Notes: generated by a model from the letters alone, not told the origin. Positions 1 through 10,393 are shown, numbered from the stretch's first letter. The stretch is DNA of 64,000 nt from Ga0077555 sp046154645 (GCA_046154645.1 JBJXDZ010000172.1:17056-81055), one strand, 5' to 3'. A program made the numbers and translations.

Positions 1-1643
1 TCTTCCAGATCTTTGCAGCACGCTCGCGGAGCGTCTTGATCACGCTCTGCGTCGCTGTCGTCACGACCATGGCCGAGGCGAAGGTGACGCGGCTGCCACC
101 AGTAAGGTTGGAGAAACCGATCATCGAGGTATCGCCGATCAGGACCTGCACCTTCTTGTAGTCGATGCCAAGCAATTCCGCCGCGATGTTGGCGGTCGAC
201 GCGCGCGAGCCACCAATATCCGGATGGCCCGTGATCACCGTCACCGAGCCGTCCTCGGCGATATTCACCTGCGCACTCGATTCTCCGCCCGCGTTGAACC
301 AGAAACCCGAGGCGACACCGCGGCCTTGGTTCTTGCCCAGGAGTGCCTTGTAGTGCGGATGCTCCATGGCGGCCTTGACCGTCTGCTCGTAGCCGATCAC
401 CGGATAGACCGGGCCGTGCGTTGCCTTGGTGCCCTGCTTGGCCGCGTTCTTGAGGCGCAGAGCCAGCGGATCCATTTTGAGCTTGGCCGCGATCTCGTCG
501 AGCACACATTCTACCGCATGCGCACCGATCGGCGCACCGGGCGCGCGATAGGCTGCGACCTTGGAGCGGTTCGAGACTACATCGTAACCCTTAGTGTGCG
601 TGTTGGCGATGTTGTAGGGCGCAAAACAGCAGCCGGCGGCGCCGCGGATCGGCGAGCCCGGGAAGGCGCCGGCCTGCAGGTAGAACTCGCCCTTGCCGGC
701 AACGATGGTGCCGTCCTTCTTGGCGCCGATCTTGACCGTGCTAACCGAGCCTGACGTCGGACCGGAAGCGCGGAACACTTCCTCGCGCGTCATGACCATC
801 TTGACGGGCCGGCCGGATTTCTTGGACAGGACCATTGCCACCGGCTCGAGATAGACGATCGTCTTGCCGCCGAATCCGCCGCCAATTTCGGCGGGAATGG
901 CACGGATGTCAGACTGATCGACGCCGGTCAGGTAGGCGCACATGGCGCGAACCATGAACTGGCCCTGGCTTGAGCTCCAGATCGTGGTCTTGCCGTCCTT
1001 GCCGACACTGACAAGGCAGCCGTGTGGCTCGATGTAGCCCTGGTGCACCGCTTCTGTCTTGAAGCTGCGTTCGACGATGACATCGGCCTCCTTGAACCCG
1101 GCGTCGACGTCGCCGAGCTTGTGCTCGAGCGTGCCGGCGATGTTGGAAGGAACACCGTCGAATTTGATGTGGTCGTGCAGGAGCGGTGCGCCGGGTTGGA
1201 TGGCGTCAGCGACATCGATCGAGAATGGGAGCACCTCGTATTCGACCTCGATCAGCTTCAAGGCTGCGCGAGCGATGGCCTGGGACGTAGCAGCAACGGC
1301 GGCGACCGGGTGACCCGCAAACAGAACCTTGTCCTGTGCCATGATGTTGCGGCTCATCCAACGCATATCCTGGATGCCGAGCGCAACGGGCTTGTCGATC
1401 GGGAACGGCACCAAGTCCTTGGAGGTCATCACGGCTTTAACACCGTCGAGTTTTTCGGCCTTGGACGTGTCGATCTTCTTGATCTTTGCGTGCGGATGGG
1501 GGCTGCGCAGCACTCGGCCCCAGATCATGCCGGGCAACTTGGTGTCGGCGGAATAGGCGGCCCGTCCGGTCACCTTGTCTTCGCCGTCAGGCCGGATGGT
1601 ACGCTTGCCGATCCATTTGTTCTGCGGTGCTTCAGCGTTCATG
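1..1643 (-). CDS. Molybdenum hydroxylase large subunit (CoxL/XdhB family), 3' part outside window
   Basis: About 547 N-terminal residues are visible; the gene runs off the left edge. It matches the molybdopterin-binding subunit of the xanthine dehydrogenase/aldehyde oxidase/CO dehydrogenase family, which hydroxylates carbon centres with a Mo-cofactor. The N-terminal part (residues 10-130) is the a/b hammerhead domain, followed by the Mo-binding region with GGGFGGK at about 254-260 and AYRAPGAP at about 364-371. The AYXCSFR signature of true form-I CO dehydrogenase is not present in the part seen, so the substrate is unknown. The start is set by an AGGAAGAG Shine-Dalgarno just upstream. The FAD and 2Fe-2S subunits are not in the window and would have to lie beyond the left end. 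Confidence 0.9.
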
Positions 1644-1867
1644 GGGTCTCTTCCTGTGCGTTCGGTGACCGAGTGGATAACTTACCTGTATCAAAGCCTG
1701 TGACGGCCAAAACTGCAATGCTCCTGCCAACCATAGACGAGTTCATCACTGGCTGCTCGAACTTCATTCGCCAGCCAAGCGGCCAAGGCATGCGAAAGCT
1801 CAGGGGCTGACGTGAGGTTCCTGCACGGCGGTCGAGGCGCCTGGTTGGTGTCGTGCCGCTGTCATGT

Positions 1868-2854
1868 TCACACCAGCCGGTTGGGCGGCGTGCGGCCAGC
1901 CATGATGGCAGCGAAGCCGGTGAGCAGAATATCGCCCATTTTCAAGCGCGCCGTCATGGTTGACGATCCCTGATGCGGCTGCAGGAAGACATTGCTGAGC
2001 GACGTATAACGGGGATCGAGCTTGGGCTCGCCGTTGAACACGTCAAGGCCGGCGGCCGCAATCCGTCCACGCTTCAGGGCCCCGATCAGCGCCTCGTCAT
2101 CGACCAGATCGCCGCGTGCGATGTTGACGACGACCGCGCCCTCCGGCATCGCCCCGATGGCCGCGGCGTTGAGGATGCCGCGCGTTGCGGGCGTCGAGGG
2201 GGCCGCCAGCACAAGCACATCGCAGTGCGCGAGAAAGTCTGGCAGTGCCGCATGATGCGTGGCGCCGGCCTCGAGATCCGGGGCCAGCCGCTGGCGGTTG
2301 TGATAGTGCACCTGCATGTCGAAGCCGCGGGCGCGCCGGGCGATCGTCTGCCCGATCCGGCCCATGCCCAGAATACCCAGCCGTTTGCCGGTGATCTCCA
2401 GGCCCACGAGCTGCGTCGGCGTCCAGCCGCCCCATCCGCCGCCATAGAGCAGCGCCGTACCATCGTGCACACGCCGGGCAGCGCCGAGCATGAGCAGGAT
2501 CGCCATCTCCGCCACTGAGTCGCTGAGCACATCGGGTGTGAACAGCACAGCAATGCCGCGTTTGCGCGCAGCCTCGAGATCGATGTGCTCGAAACCAACA
2601 GAGTAGGTCGCAACCATCCGCACCGATGCTGGCAGGCGATCGAACATCGCCGCGTCGAACCGGTTATAGGCCGTGATCACCAGGGCGTCCGCGCCGGCAG
2701 CCTGGGCCAGGAGTTCCTCGGCCGTCAGCGTGCGATCGTCCGGATTGACCCAAACGTCATGCGCTGACCGAAATCGCGCCAGGACCGGCTCCGGCAGCGC
2801 GCGGGCAATAACGATGCGCAGCCGTTTGGCACCTGGTGAGACGGTTGCTGGCAT
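1868..2854 (-). CDS. D-isomer-specific 2-hydroxyacid dehydrogenase
   Basis: The protein has 328 residues, normal for this NAD(P)H-dependent family that reduces 2-keto acids such as glyoxylate or hydroxypyruvate. The Rossmann motif GMGRIG is at about 163-168. The catalytic triad is visible: Arg247 in NIARGDL, Glu276 in FNGEP and His294 in QPHQGSS. An AAGGAAAGG ribosome site precedes the ATG. It resembles glyoxylate/hydroxypyruvate reductases (GhrB-like), but the exact substrate cannot be read from sequence. It stands alone between the molybdoenzyme gene and a divergent flavoprotein gene. Confidence 0.9.
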   Translation of the reverse strand: MPATVSPGAKRLRIVIARALPEPVLARFRSAHDVWVNPDDRTLTAEELLAQAAGADALVITAYNRFDAAMFDRLPASVRMVATYSVGFEHIDLEAARKRGIAVLFTPDVLSDSVAEMAILLMLGAARRVHDGTALLYGGGWGGWTPTQLVGLEITGKRLGILGMGRIGQTIARRARGFDMQVHYHNRQRLAPDLEAGATHHAALPDFLAHCDVLVLAAPSTPATRGILNAAAIGAMPEGAVVVNIARGDLVDDEALIGALKRGRIAAAGLDVFNGEPKLDPRYTSLSNVFLQPHQGSSTMTARLKMGDILLTGFAAIMAGRTPPNRLV

Positions 2855-3146
2855 CGCTGCAGCCTTTCCTTCAGTCTTGAGCTGGGCCCCTGTCGAGGCG
2901 CCTAAGCCTTTGCTCCCACAAGGCTCACAGGATAGCCGCTAACCGGGCCGACGCCATGCCGTCAATGGCGACAGCTGTGCATGGAAAATGCGCAATTCTG
3001 CACGACCCGTCTGGTTGCCGGAGCCCGCGCAGTGGCGCGTGCATCGCTGACGATCCAAGATTATAGTCTGACCACGGCCCCAAGCCTTGCATGGCCGCTT
3101 GGGGCGACAGATCCGTTGCGAACCCATTATCGTCAGGGATTGAATC

Positions 3147-5141
3147 ATGCCACGCGACATCGATCGCCGCGATTTCCTCAATGGTGCCGCCCTCACGATC
3201 GCGGCAGGCCTCACACCCATGCAGCAGGCCGTGGCACAAGCGCCGCGCGGCGCTCCCTATCCACCTGCCTTGACCGGTATGCGCGGCTCCACCGACGCCT
3301 CTTTCAAGGTCATCCACGGCCTGGCCCTTGAGGGCGCCAAGTTCGATATTGATCGCCTGCCCGAGGACGAAAGCTATGACCTGGTCGTGGTCGGCGCCGG
3401 ATTGGCCGGCTTGACAGCGGCGTGGTCATTCTTCGAGCGCCGTCCCAAGGCGAAGATCCTCATCCTCGACAACAACGACGACTTCGGCGGCCACGCGCGT
3501 CGCACCGAGCATAGCGTCGGCGGCCGCACGGTGATCGGCTATGGCGGCTCGGAATCGATGGTTGCCCCTGCGGCCAAGTTCAAGGGCGAGCTGGCCCGCA
3601 TCCTCAAGACGTTGCGCATCGACACCGCGCGCTTCGAGCAGGATAGCGTTTTCAATCGCCAGCTCTATCCCAAGCTCGGCCTCTCCCGTTCGGTCTTCTT
3701 CGACAAGGAGAGTTTCGGCCGCGACAAGCTCGTCACTGGTGATCCCTTGCAACTGGGCTACGACGAGTTCGCGCCGAACAATCCGGGTGGTCGCCCGATC
3801 GCTGCCTTCCTCGCCGATTGCCCCTTGAGTGATCCAGCCCGCGTCGGCCTGATCGAACTCTTCGCCGGCCAGCGCGACTACCTCGCCGACCTGACGACGG
3901 AGGCCAAGCTCGAACGCTTGCAGAAAACCAGCTATCGGGCCTTTCTCACCGAAATCTGCAAGCTGCCTAAGGAGGCCGCGAACTTCTTCCAGGGCCGTTC
4001 TGCCGACAATTGGGGATTTGGCATTGATGCGCTGGGCGCCATCGAGATGATGGGCGATGGCTTTCCAGGTGCCAAGTCACTCAAGATCGAGGACAAGACC
4101 ACCGGCAATCCCGAGGACAAGGCGCCTTACGTTCATCATTTCCCCGACGGCAACGCCTCGCTCGCCCGCGCCATGGTGCGCGCCATGATCAAGGATGTGG
4201 TGCCCACGGTCGTGCCTCGCACCAGCATGGAAAGCCTGGTCACGGCGCGCTTCGACTATGCCCGCCTCGACCGGCCCGGCCAACTCGTGCGCCTGCGCCT
4301 CAACGCGACCGTTGTGCGTGTGGCCAATCGCAAGGGGGGCGGCGTTGACATTGGTTATGTCACGGGTGGAAAGCTTCGCCGCATCCGCGCTGCGCAAACG
4401 GTCGTTGCAACCTCGGCGTCGGTTATGCCGCACATCTGCCCGGAGATCGGCAAGACTGCAGCCGACTTGATGCGCTCCAACGTCAAAGCGCCGCTCGTCT
4501 ACACCAAGGTGGCGGTGCGCAATTGGGCAAGCTTCATCAAGCTTGGCACGCACAAGATCTCGGCACCGATGGGTTTCCACAATACTGTGAAGCTCGACTA
4601 TCCCGTCAGCTTCGGCAACTACAAGTACGACGCCGACCCACGGCGTCCGACCGTGCTGCATCTGGTGCATGTCCCGGGCGAGCCGCTGCAGGGCCTCGAC
4701 ATGCGCGATCAATCCCGCGCCGGTCGCGCCAAGCTGTTGTCGATGCCGTTTGCCGATTTCGAGAAGGCGGTCCGCCGTGATCTCGACCGCATGCTGGGGC
4801 CGGGCGGGTTCGATGCTGGCCGCGACATCATCGGAGTGACCGTAAACCGCTGGTCGCACGGCTATTCCTATACGCCGAGCAGCCTGTACGACGATTTGGA
4901 AGCCTTGCCGGCGCTGCAGGAAGCCATGCGCGCCAAGCTCGGCGACATCGCCTTCGCGAATTCGGATACGGGTTGGGACGCTTATGCCCACACCGCCATG
5001 GCCGAAGCGGTCCGTGCCATCGGCGAACTCACGGGTGAGAAGCCGCCGCCCTACATGCCGCGCTGGTCGGAGCGCTTTCGCGAACTGTTCCGCAATGCCA
5101 GCACGGCACCCAAGGCCGTTGGGCCGCCGGCCAAGCAATGA
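3147..5141 (+). CDS. Tat-exported FAD-dependent oxidoreductase, spermidine dehydrogenase-like
   Basis: The 664-residue protein begins with a twin-arginine signal (RRDFLNG at about 7-13, then a hydrophobic stretch ending near AVAQA). This predicts export of a folded flavoprotein to the periplasm. The FAD-binding GAGLAG motif sits at 83-88 within a classical Rossmann fold, and GGHARR follows the second strand. Length and the RRDFLNG leader resemble SpdH-type spermidine dehydrogenases of Pseudomonas. This family assignment is from memory and the substrate is inferred. No cytochrome or other electron acceptor gene lies next to it. A strong hairpin follows the stop. Confidence 0.75.
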   Translation: MPRDIDRRDFLNGAALTIAAGLTPMQQAVAQAPRGAPYPPALTGMRGSTDASFKVIHGLALEGAKFDIDRLPEDESYDLVVVGAGLAGLTAAWSFFERRPKAKILILDNNDDFGGHARRTEHSVGGRTVIGYGGSESMVAPAAKFKGELARILKTLRIDTARFEQDSVFNRQLYPKLGLSRSVFFDKESFGRDKLVTGDPLQLGYDEFAPNNPGGRPIAAFLADCPLSDPARVGLIELFAGQRDYLADLTTEAKLERLQKTSYRAFLTEICKLPKEAANFFQGRSADNWGFGIDALGAIEMMGDGFPGAKSLKIEDKTTGNPEDKAPYVHHFPDGNASLARAMVRAMIKDVVPTVVPRTSMESLVTARFDYARLDRPGQLVRLRLNATVVRVANRKGGGVDIGYVTGGKLRRIRAAQTVVATSASVMPHICPEIGKTAADLMRSNVKAPLVYTKVAVRNWASFIKLGTHKISAPMGFHNTVKLDYPVSFGNYKYDADPRRPTVLHLVHVPGEPLQGLDMRDQSRAGRAKLLSMPFADFEKAVRRDLDRMLGPGGFDAGRDIIGVTVNRWSHGYSYTPSSLYDDLEALPALQEAMRAKLGDIAFANSDTGWDAYAHTAMAEAVRAIGELTGEKPPPYMPRWSERFRELFRNASTAPKAVGPPAKQ

Positions 5142-5153
5142 GCCGGCGTTGAT

Positions 5154-5182
5154 GCGCGGCGCTGTGACTTTCAGCGCCGCGC
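5154..5182. terminator. Hairpin between convergent genes
   Basis: A perfect 11-bp stem, GCGCGGCGCTG paired with CAGCGCCGCGC around a 7-base loop, lies between the ends of two convergent genes. It has no clear T-run on either side, so it is a terminator-like structure, not a proven intrinsic terminator. Confidence 0.5.
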
Positions 5183-5195
5183 GGATCGTCCTGCA

Positions 5196-5867
5196 TTACT
5201 TTGCATTCTCGATCGTCATGTCGTCGAACAGCATGACACTGTCGGCCTTGGTCCACAGGCCAAATTTGCCGGGACCTTTGAACGTCTTGTCCTCGACCTG
5301 ATACAGCGTGTTGCCATTGAGGATGACCGTGAACGTGTCGCCACGTACCTGGATGCCGAGTGTGCCCCAGTCCGTTTTCGAGACCGGTGCCTTGGCGCCA
5401 TAGGTCTTGCCTTTGCCCTTCACTGGCAGGTCGACACGCTTGCCGTCCTTGACGATGTAGAGAACGACATTGTCCTCCAGCGCATTGGCGCGCACGATGT
5501 AGTAATTGTTCGGGTCGGTGTAGCGCCAGATGATGCCGGCCGCCTGATCCTCAACGCCGGACACGGCCTTAAACTTCACGGTAACATCCCCGTCGACAGC
5601 CGTGACAGCATCATAAACGAGCAGTGGAAAGCGCGCCGAAGGTTTGTCGACGCTCACCTGCGCCACGGCAAGTCGACCACTCGGCGCGCCGGCAACTTCC
5701 TGTAACTTCCATTCTGCGGGCTTGCCTTTGTTCGTCGTGGCGGCGGTAAAGCCCTTCGGCGCCGCTCCGGCAGGTCCCAGATCTTCAAAGGTGATGGTTT
5801 GGGCAGCGGCCGAGGCTGCCAACGCAGACAATGCAACCAGCGATGCGAGAGAGTAGCGACGCAACAT
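5196..5867 (-). CDS. Secreted DUF1080/LamG-like protein
   Basis: The product has 223 residues with an N-terminal Sec signal peptide (MLRRYSLASL to about SAAAQ). The chosen ATG has an AGGAGG ribosome site 9 bases upstream; a longer reading to 6029 lacks such support. The mature part looks like a concanavalin/LamG-type beta sandwich of the DUF1080 class, with the typical FEDL start, the GIIWRYTDPNNYYIVRAN core and the LWTKADSVMLFDD end. Such domains bind or cleave carbohydrates, but no catalytic residues can be assigned. It lies convergent to the flavoprotein gene. Confidence 0.7.
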   Translation of the reverse strand: MLRRYSLASLVALSALAASAAAQTITFEDLGPAGAAPKGFTAATTNKGKPAEWKLQEVAGAPSGRLAVAQVSVDKPSARFPLLVYDAVTAVDGDVTVKFKAVSGVEDQAAGIIWRYTDPNNYYIVRANALEDNVVLYIVKDGKRVDLPVKGKGKTYGAKAPVSKTDWGTLGIQVRGDTFTVILNGNTLYQVEDKTFKGPGKFGLWTKADSVMLFDDMTIENAK

Positions 5868-6192
5868 GCACAAGCCTCCTGAGTGCCCACCCAAACTAAA
5901 GTACGTCAGATAACTCTGGCAAATCTCTGACCAAAAGACGTGCGACGCAAGGGGAAGAATGCGGTTATGGCGGCAATTTTTTCGCCATCCATCGGATGCC
6001 CGGCTGTGCGTGTCGTAGGGTTGCCACATCGGGCCAAAACGGAGGCATTCCAGTGCAACGGCCTCACTCAGCGAAGCCCGCTACCCCAGCATCTCCTTTG
6101 CGGTAGTGGATGATGTTTCCGCTTGCCATGTGAAAAAAACCGGCGGAACCTCCCGCCCACCATTTCTGCATGTGATCACGAGGAGGCGTCAG

Positions 6193-7953
6193 ATGACGGC
6201 GACGGCGGGCACGGGTGGTGGCGTCATCGGTCTCAAAGGTATCGGCGGTCATGGCAATGTGCTGACCGGGACCCGGCACATGGTAGCGGCGGGACAGTTC
6301 GCGGCCGCCCACGCGGGTTTCCTCATTCTCGAGGCTGGTGGCAATGCCATTGACGCCGGTGTCGCAGCCGGCTTGGCGCTCGGCGTCACCTGCTGTGATC
6401 TGGTCAATGTGGCGGGCGTCGCCCCCATCATGATCCGCTTTGCCAAGACCGGCGAGGTGGTCACCATCGACGGGCTTGGCGTGTGGCCCATGCAGGCCTC
6501 GTCCGATTACTTCCGCAATCACCACAAGGGCGCCATTCCCGACGGCCTGAAGCGGGTCGTGGTCCCCGGTGCACCTTCGGCTTGGATCACCGCGCTCGAG
6601 CGCTACGGCACCATGAGCTTCGGCGATGTCGCGCAAGCCGCCATTCGTCTCGCCCGAGACGGTTTTCCCGCCGACCCGCGCTTCTGCGAGACCATCGCCA
6701 CCTCGGAAGGTAAGTATCGCCGCTTTGCCGAGAACGCGCGCATTTTTCTGCCCAATGGCCGCCCCCCTCAGCCGGGCGAGATCTTTCGTCAGACCGATCT
6801 CGCGCGCTCCATCCAGTACATGGTCGACCAGGAAACGGCCGCGGCGAAGCATGGTCGCGCCGCCGGTCTCAAGGCTGCTCACGACGCCTTCTATCAAGGC
6901 GACATCGCGCGCACGATCACCAGCTATCACGCGAAGCATGGCGGCTGGCTGTCGATGGCCGATATGGGCGCCTTTAGGGCCCGCCTCGAGGCGCCGGTGA
7001 AGGTGCGCTTCAAGGACACGGACGTCTACACGTGTGGACCCTGGTGCCAAGGGCCGTCACTGGCCATGATTTTGCGCATGCTGGCCAACGACGACGTCGC
7101 TGCCCTCGGCCACAACTCCCCCGCCTATATCCACCTGCTGACCGAAGCCATCAAGCTGGCCTTCGCCGACCGCGAAGCCTACTTTGGCGATCCCCGTTTC
7201 GTCGACGTGCCCATGGAAACGCTGCTGTCGGACGCATTCCAGGCGGCACGGCGCGGCCGGATCGACCCGAAGCGAGCGTTCCCCGAAATGCCGCCTGCCG
7301 GAGTGATTACCGGCTATCCGCGCCTCAAGCCAAATGTGCCGCGTGGCGACGTTCCTCAGCCGTCGCCCGACACCACCTATTGCGCTGTCATCGACAAGGA
7401 CGGCAATGCCTTCTCGGTGACGCCGAGCGATGCTTCATATGACGCCGAAGTGGTGCCCGGCACCGGTCTTGTTCCCTCGGGTCGCGGCTCGCAGTCCTGG
7501 ACCGTACAAGGCCACCCGTCCGAGGTGGCGCCCTTCAAGCGGCCGCGTCTGACACCCAACCCGGCCATTGCCGTCATTGCAAACGGCCAGGCCGTGATGC
7601 CGTTCGGCACGCCCGGCGGCGATGTGCAAACGCAGTCGATGCTGCAGGTGCTCTTCAACGTTGCCGCATTCGGCATGGACCTGCGTTCCGCCATCGAAGC
7701 GCCACGCTTTTCCTCCTACTCGTTCCCCTCGAGCTTCGAGCCGCACGAGTACTACCCGAACCGCCTCGCCATTGAAGGCCGTGTTTCACCGGCCACCATC
7801 GAAGGTCTGCGGGCGCTGGGCCACGACGTCATGACATGGCCCGAGTGGACGCGGATGGCGGGTGCCGTCAACGCCGTCATCCACGACACGAAGCACGGTG
7901 TTTATACGGGCGCTGGCGATCCCCGCCGGGCCAGCTACGCGGTGGGATGGTGA
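6193..7953 (+). CDS. Gamma-glutamyltransferase family protein
   Basis: The 586-residue protein belongs to the Ntn-hydrolase family that cleaves gamma-glutamyl bonds or acylates related amines. The autoprocessing nucleophile is the first Thr of the DTTYCAVIDKDG motif at about residue 394, and the small subunit contains PFGTPGGD, the glycine-rich loop that helps form the active site. An AGGAGG site 7 bases upstream selects this ATG over the one at 6106. With this start there is no signal peptide, so a cytoplasmic location is likely, unlike classical periplasmic GGT. Glutathione hydrolase, acylase and transferase roles are all possible. Confidence 0.88.
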   Translation: MTATAGTGGGVIGLKGIGGHGNVLTGTRHMVAAGQFAAAHAGFLILEAGGNAIDAGVAAGLALGVTCCDLVNVAGVAPIMIRFAKTGEVVTIDGLGVWPMQASSDYFRNHHKGAIPDGLKRVVVPGAPSAWITALERYGTMSFGDVAQAAIRLARDGFPADPRFCETIATSEGKYRRFAENARIFLPNGRPPQPGEIFRQTDLARSIQYMVDQETAAAKHGRAAGLKAAHDAFYQGDIARTITSYHAKHGGWLSMADMGAFRARLEAPVKVRFKDTDVYTCGPWCQGPSLAMILRMLANDDVAALGHNSPAYIHLLTEAIKLAFADREAYFGDPRFVDVPMETLLSDAFQAARRGRIDPKRAFPEMPPAGVITGYPRLKPNVPRGDVPQPSPDTTYCAVIDKDGNAFSVTPSDASYDAEVVPGTGLVPSGRGSQSWTVQGHPSEVAPFKRPRLTPNPAIAVIANGQAVMPFGTPGGDVQTQSMLQVLFNVAAFGMDLRSAIEAPRFSSYSFPSSFEPHEYYPNRLAIEGRVSPATIEGLRALGHDVMTWPEWTRMAGAVNAVIHDTKHGVYTGAGDPRRASYAVGW

Positions 7954-8230
7954 GCATCGACACCTGTGTGGTTGGCATCCGCTGACCTGGCCTATCGCCA
8001 ACTGCGCCTGATCCCGGCACCTCACCAATGAAGCTGGACCCTATTGGCGCATCACGATTCAGGGCCGCATGGTTTTCCGGCGCTTTGCATCGAGTTTCAG
8101 CAGACTTGCGGCGCTTCTTCAGGCACCCGGGAGCCTGTAGCCCCTGGTTGCCAGCCCAGCTTCCCGCTACGTTTTTGTCCTTCACGACAAGTTTCGTCAC
8201 GGACAGAAAAGTAGCAAAGGGTACATCAGG

Positions 8231-9331
8231 ATGCGTAAAGTGCACGTAGGGGTGTTGGCGGCCGCCGCGCTCGCAGCATCGGTTGTCTGGATTGGCAGCG
8301 CCCAATCTCAGACGCGAACGCTGAAAATGCAGTCGAGCTTCCCGTCCACCTCGACCGCCCACGACGGCTTCAAGATGTGGGCCGAGCGCGTCGACAAGAT
8401 GACGGGCGGCGCCATCAAGGTGGAGACGATGCCAGGCGGGACGCTGGTGCCGCCATTCGAGGTGCTGGATGCCACACACAAGAAGGTCATCGATGGTGCG
8501 GTGTCGATCGACTACTACTGGATCGGCAAGCAGAAGGCGTTCACGCTGTTTGCCAACACGCCTGCCGGTGTCGTCGGCATGGATCATTTCGATTTCCTCG
8601 GCTGGTTCTACGAGGGTGAAGGCTTGGCCCTCTATGACGAGCTGATGCAAAAAGAGATGAAGCTCAACGTCGTCGGCTTCCCGATCTTCGCCTCCAGTCC
8701 GCAGGCGCTGGGCTGGTTCCGCAAGCCCATCGAAGGCTTGGCCCAGTTCAAAGGCATCAAGTGCCGCCAGACCGGCATCACAGCCGAGATCTACGCCAAA
8801 ATGGGCATGTCGGTCGTCAATATGCCCGGCGGCGAGATTGCCCCGGCTGCCGAGCGCGGTGCCATCGATTGCGCCGAGTGGGTGGGTGGCGTCGAGGACT
8901 TGCGGCTTGGCCTGCATCTGATCTGGAAGAACCACTACACGCCCGGCATGCACGAAAGCGCGTCGATCAACAGCCTGTTGATCAACAAGGAGGTCTTCGA
9001 CAGCCTCACCGCCCCACAGCGCGAGATCGTGAAATCCGCGGCCACGGAGACCTTTGTGCGCTGGGCCATCTGGTGGCAAAAGCTGAATGCGGACGCCATT
9101 GACGAAATGCAGACCAAGCACGGCGTCAAAATTCTGGCGACGCCGCCGGAGATCAACGTCGCGTTTCTCAAGGCCTGGGATGAGGTAGCCGTCGCGGAAT
9201 CGGCCAAGAATCCTTTTTTCAAGAAGGTCTATGACTCGCAGAAGGCCTACGCTGCCAAAGTGGTGCCGGCCAAGCGCTTCATGTTCCCGCCTTACACCTT
9301 GCAGGCGGATCACTATTTCCCGCCGAAGTGA
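8231..9331 (+). CDS. TRAP transporter substrate-binding protein (DctP/TakP type)
   Basis: The protein has 366 residues with a signal peptide ending near SAQSQ. It has the elongated DctP fold: an early KMQSSFPS strand, a KVETMPGGTLVPPFEVLDA segment and the KCRQTG region (about 178) that carries the arginine binding the carboxylate of the ligand in TRAP proteins. The family delivers organic acids to a DctQM membrane pair. No dctQ or dctM gene is adjacent, so it is an orphan binding protein that must use a permease encoded elsewhere. The sequence resembles 2-oxo-acid-type members, but the ligand is not established. Confidence 0.9.
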   Translation: MRKVHVGVLAAAALAASVVWIGSAQSQTRTLKMQSSFPSTSTAHDGFKMWAERVDKMTGGAIKVETMPGGTLVPPFEVLDATHKKVIDGAVSIDYYWIGKQKAFTLFANTPAGVVGMDHFDFLGWFYEGEGLALYDELMQKEMKLNVVGFPIFASSPQALGWFRKPIEGLAQFKGIKCRQTGITAEIYAKMGMSVVNMPGGEIAPAAERGAIDCAEWVGGVEDLRLGLHLIWKNHYTPGMHESASINSLLINKEVFDSLTAPQREIVKSAATETFVRWAIWWQKLNADAIDEMQTKHGVKILATPPEINVAFLKAWDEVAVAESAKNPFFKKVYDSQKAYAAKVVPAKRFMFPPYTLQADHYFPPK

Positions 9332-9364
9332 GCCTTGCGGTTAGCCTGTCACGTCGTTTCGACA

Positions 9365-9391
9365 GAAGGATCGAGCGCCGCTCGGTCCTTC
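9365..9391. terminator. Hairpin between convergent genes
   Basis: GAAGGATCGAGCG can pair with CGCTCGGTCCTTC with one G-U pair, giving a strong hairpin between the TRAP binding-protein gene and the convergent glutathione transferase gene. No T-run is visible on the plus strand, so termination is inferred. Confidence 0.45.
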
Positions 9392-9395
9392 CCGC

Positions 9396-10160
9396 TCAAG
9401 TTGCCTCGAACTTGACGGCCTCGATCTTGGCGCGGGCGAAGGCGGGGCGGGCCTGCACACGTGCCCACCAGTCGGCAATGCGCGGGAAGCGCGCGAGCTT
9501 GACGCCGTGCTCCTCGATCTCGTGCAGGCGCACGATGTATGGCGCCATGTTGGTGTCGGCGAGCGAGAACTCGCTGCCGGCGAGCCAAGGACCGTTGCCG
9601 AGGTCGGCTTCCATTTTCACCAGCATGTGTTCGAGGCTGGCCACCGCACGCATGATCTCGGCCTGTGTATACGGTTCGCGGGCGACACGCCGCCACTGCT
9701 CACGCCGCTCCGGCATGGGCGTCGTCGCCATTTTTGCGGCGAGCTCGGCGTCGGTCCATTTGGAGGCCGTCGGGCCCATCATGCGGTTCCAGTTCATGAC
9801 CTGGAAGCCCTTGATGGCGACGGTATCGGCGAGGTAGGTCCACACTCGCATCTGGGCCCGCTCCTGCAGGTCGGCGGGGCGCATGGGCCGCTCCGGGTAG
9901 GCATCGTCGAGATACTCGTTGATGGCCGTCGATTCGATAACGACGCGGCCCTTGTGGACCAGGGTTGGCACCACGCCATTGGGATTGAGCTTCAGGTATT
10001 GCGGCGTGTTCTGCTCCGACTTCAGCAGCCGCACGAAGATGCCGACATAGGGCAGCTGCTTTTCCTCGAGCACGAACCGGACCCGACGCGAGGCCGACGA
10101 CATCCAGGCGTGGTAGAGCACCAACTCGGCATCGGGGACGGGATCGAATACAGTTGGCAT
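9396..10160 (-). CDS. Glutathione S-transferase family protein
   Basis: The protein has 254 residues. The N-terminal thioredoxin-fold domain contains the NPNGVVPTLV motif with the cis-proline, followed by the ESTAI glutathione-contacting segment. The all-helical C-terminal domain ends with the LADTNMAPYIVRL helix and its conserved N-cap Asp. The start at MPTVFD has an AAGGTG site; upstream in-frame codons are not GST-like. It probably conjugates or reduces electrophiles in the cytoplasm, with unknown substrate. Confidence 0.9.
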   Translation of the reverse strand: MPTVFDPVPDAELVLYHAWMSSASRRVRFVLEEKQLPYVGIFVRLLKSEQNTPQYLKLNPNGVVPTLVHKGRVVIESTAINEYLDDAYPERPMRPADLQERAQMRVWTYLADTVAIKGFQVMNWNRMMGPTASKWTDAELAAKMATTPMPERREQWRRVAREPYTQAEIMRAVASLEHMLVKMEADLGNGPWLAGSEFSLADTNMAPYIVRLHEIEEHGVKLARFPRIADWWARVQARPAFARAKIEAVKFEAT

Positions 10161-10393
10161 AGCGGCACCTTGGTTGGGCGGCGGGGCGTCAAGCTTGCCG
10201 ACAGTGAACCCCAATTCAGCTGGGCCGCACAGCTGAAAAGGCAAGCTCTGTATCGGCAATGCCGATCGAGACGGGCGATTGACCGTATTGCGTGAGCGGT
10301 GCGGGGCGACTAAACGACCAACATGGCTACTCTGCGATCCCTTCCAGGGCTTTGGCAGAACGGCCAAATGCCCACTTGCACGAGATCCGCCCC

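Noticed and set aside
7877..9313. Long open frame on the strand opposite the TRAP binding protein
   Set aside because: It lacks a ribosome site and protein motifs. It is the mirror of a real gene in high-GC DNA.
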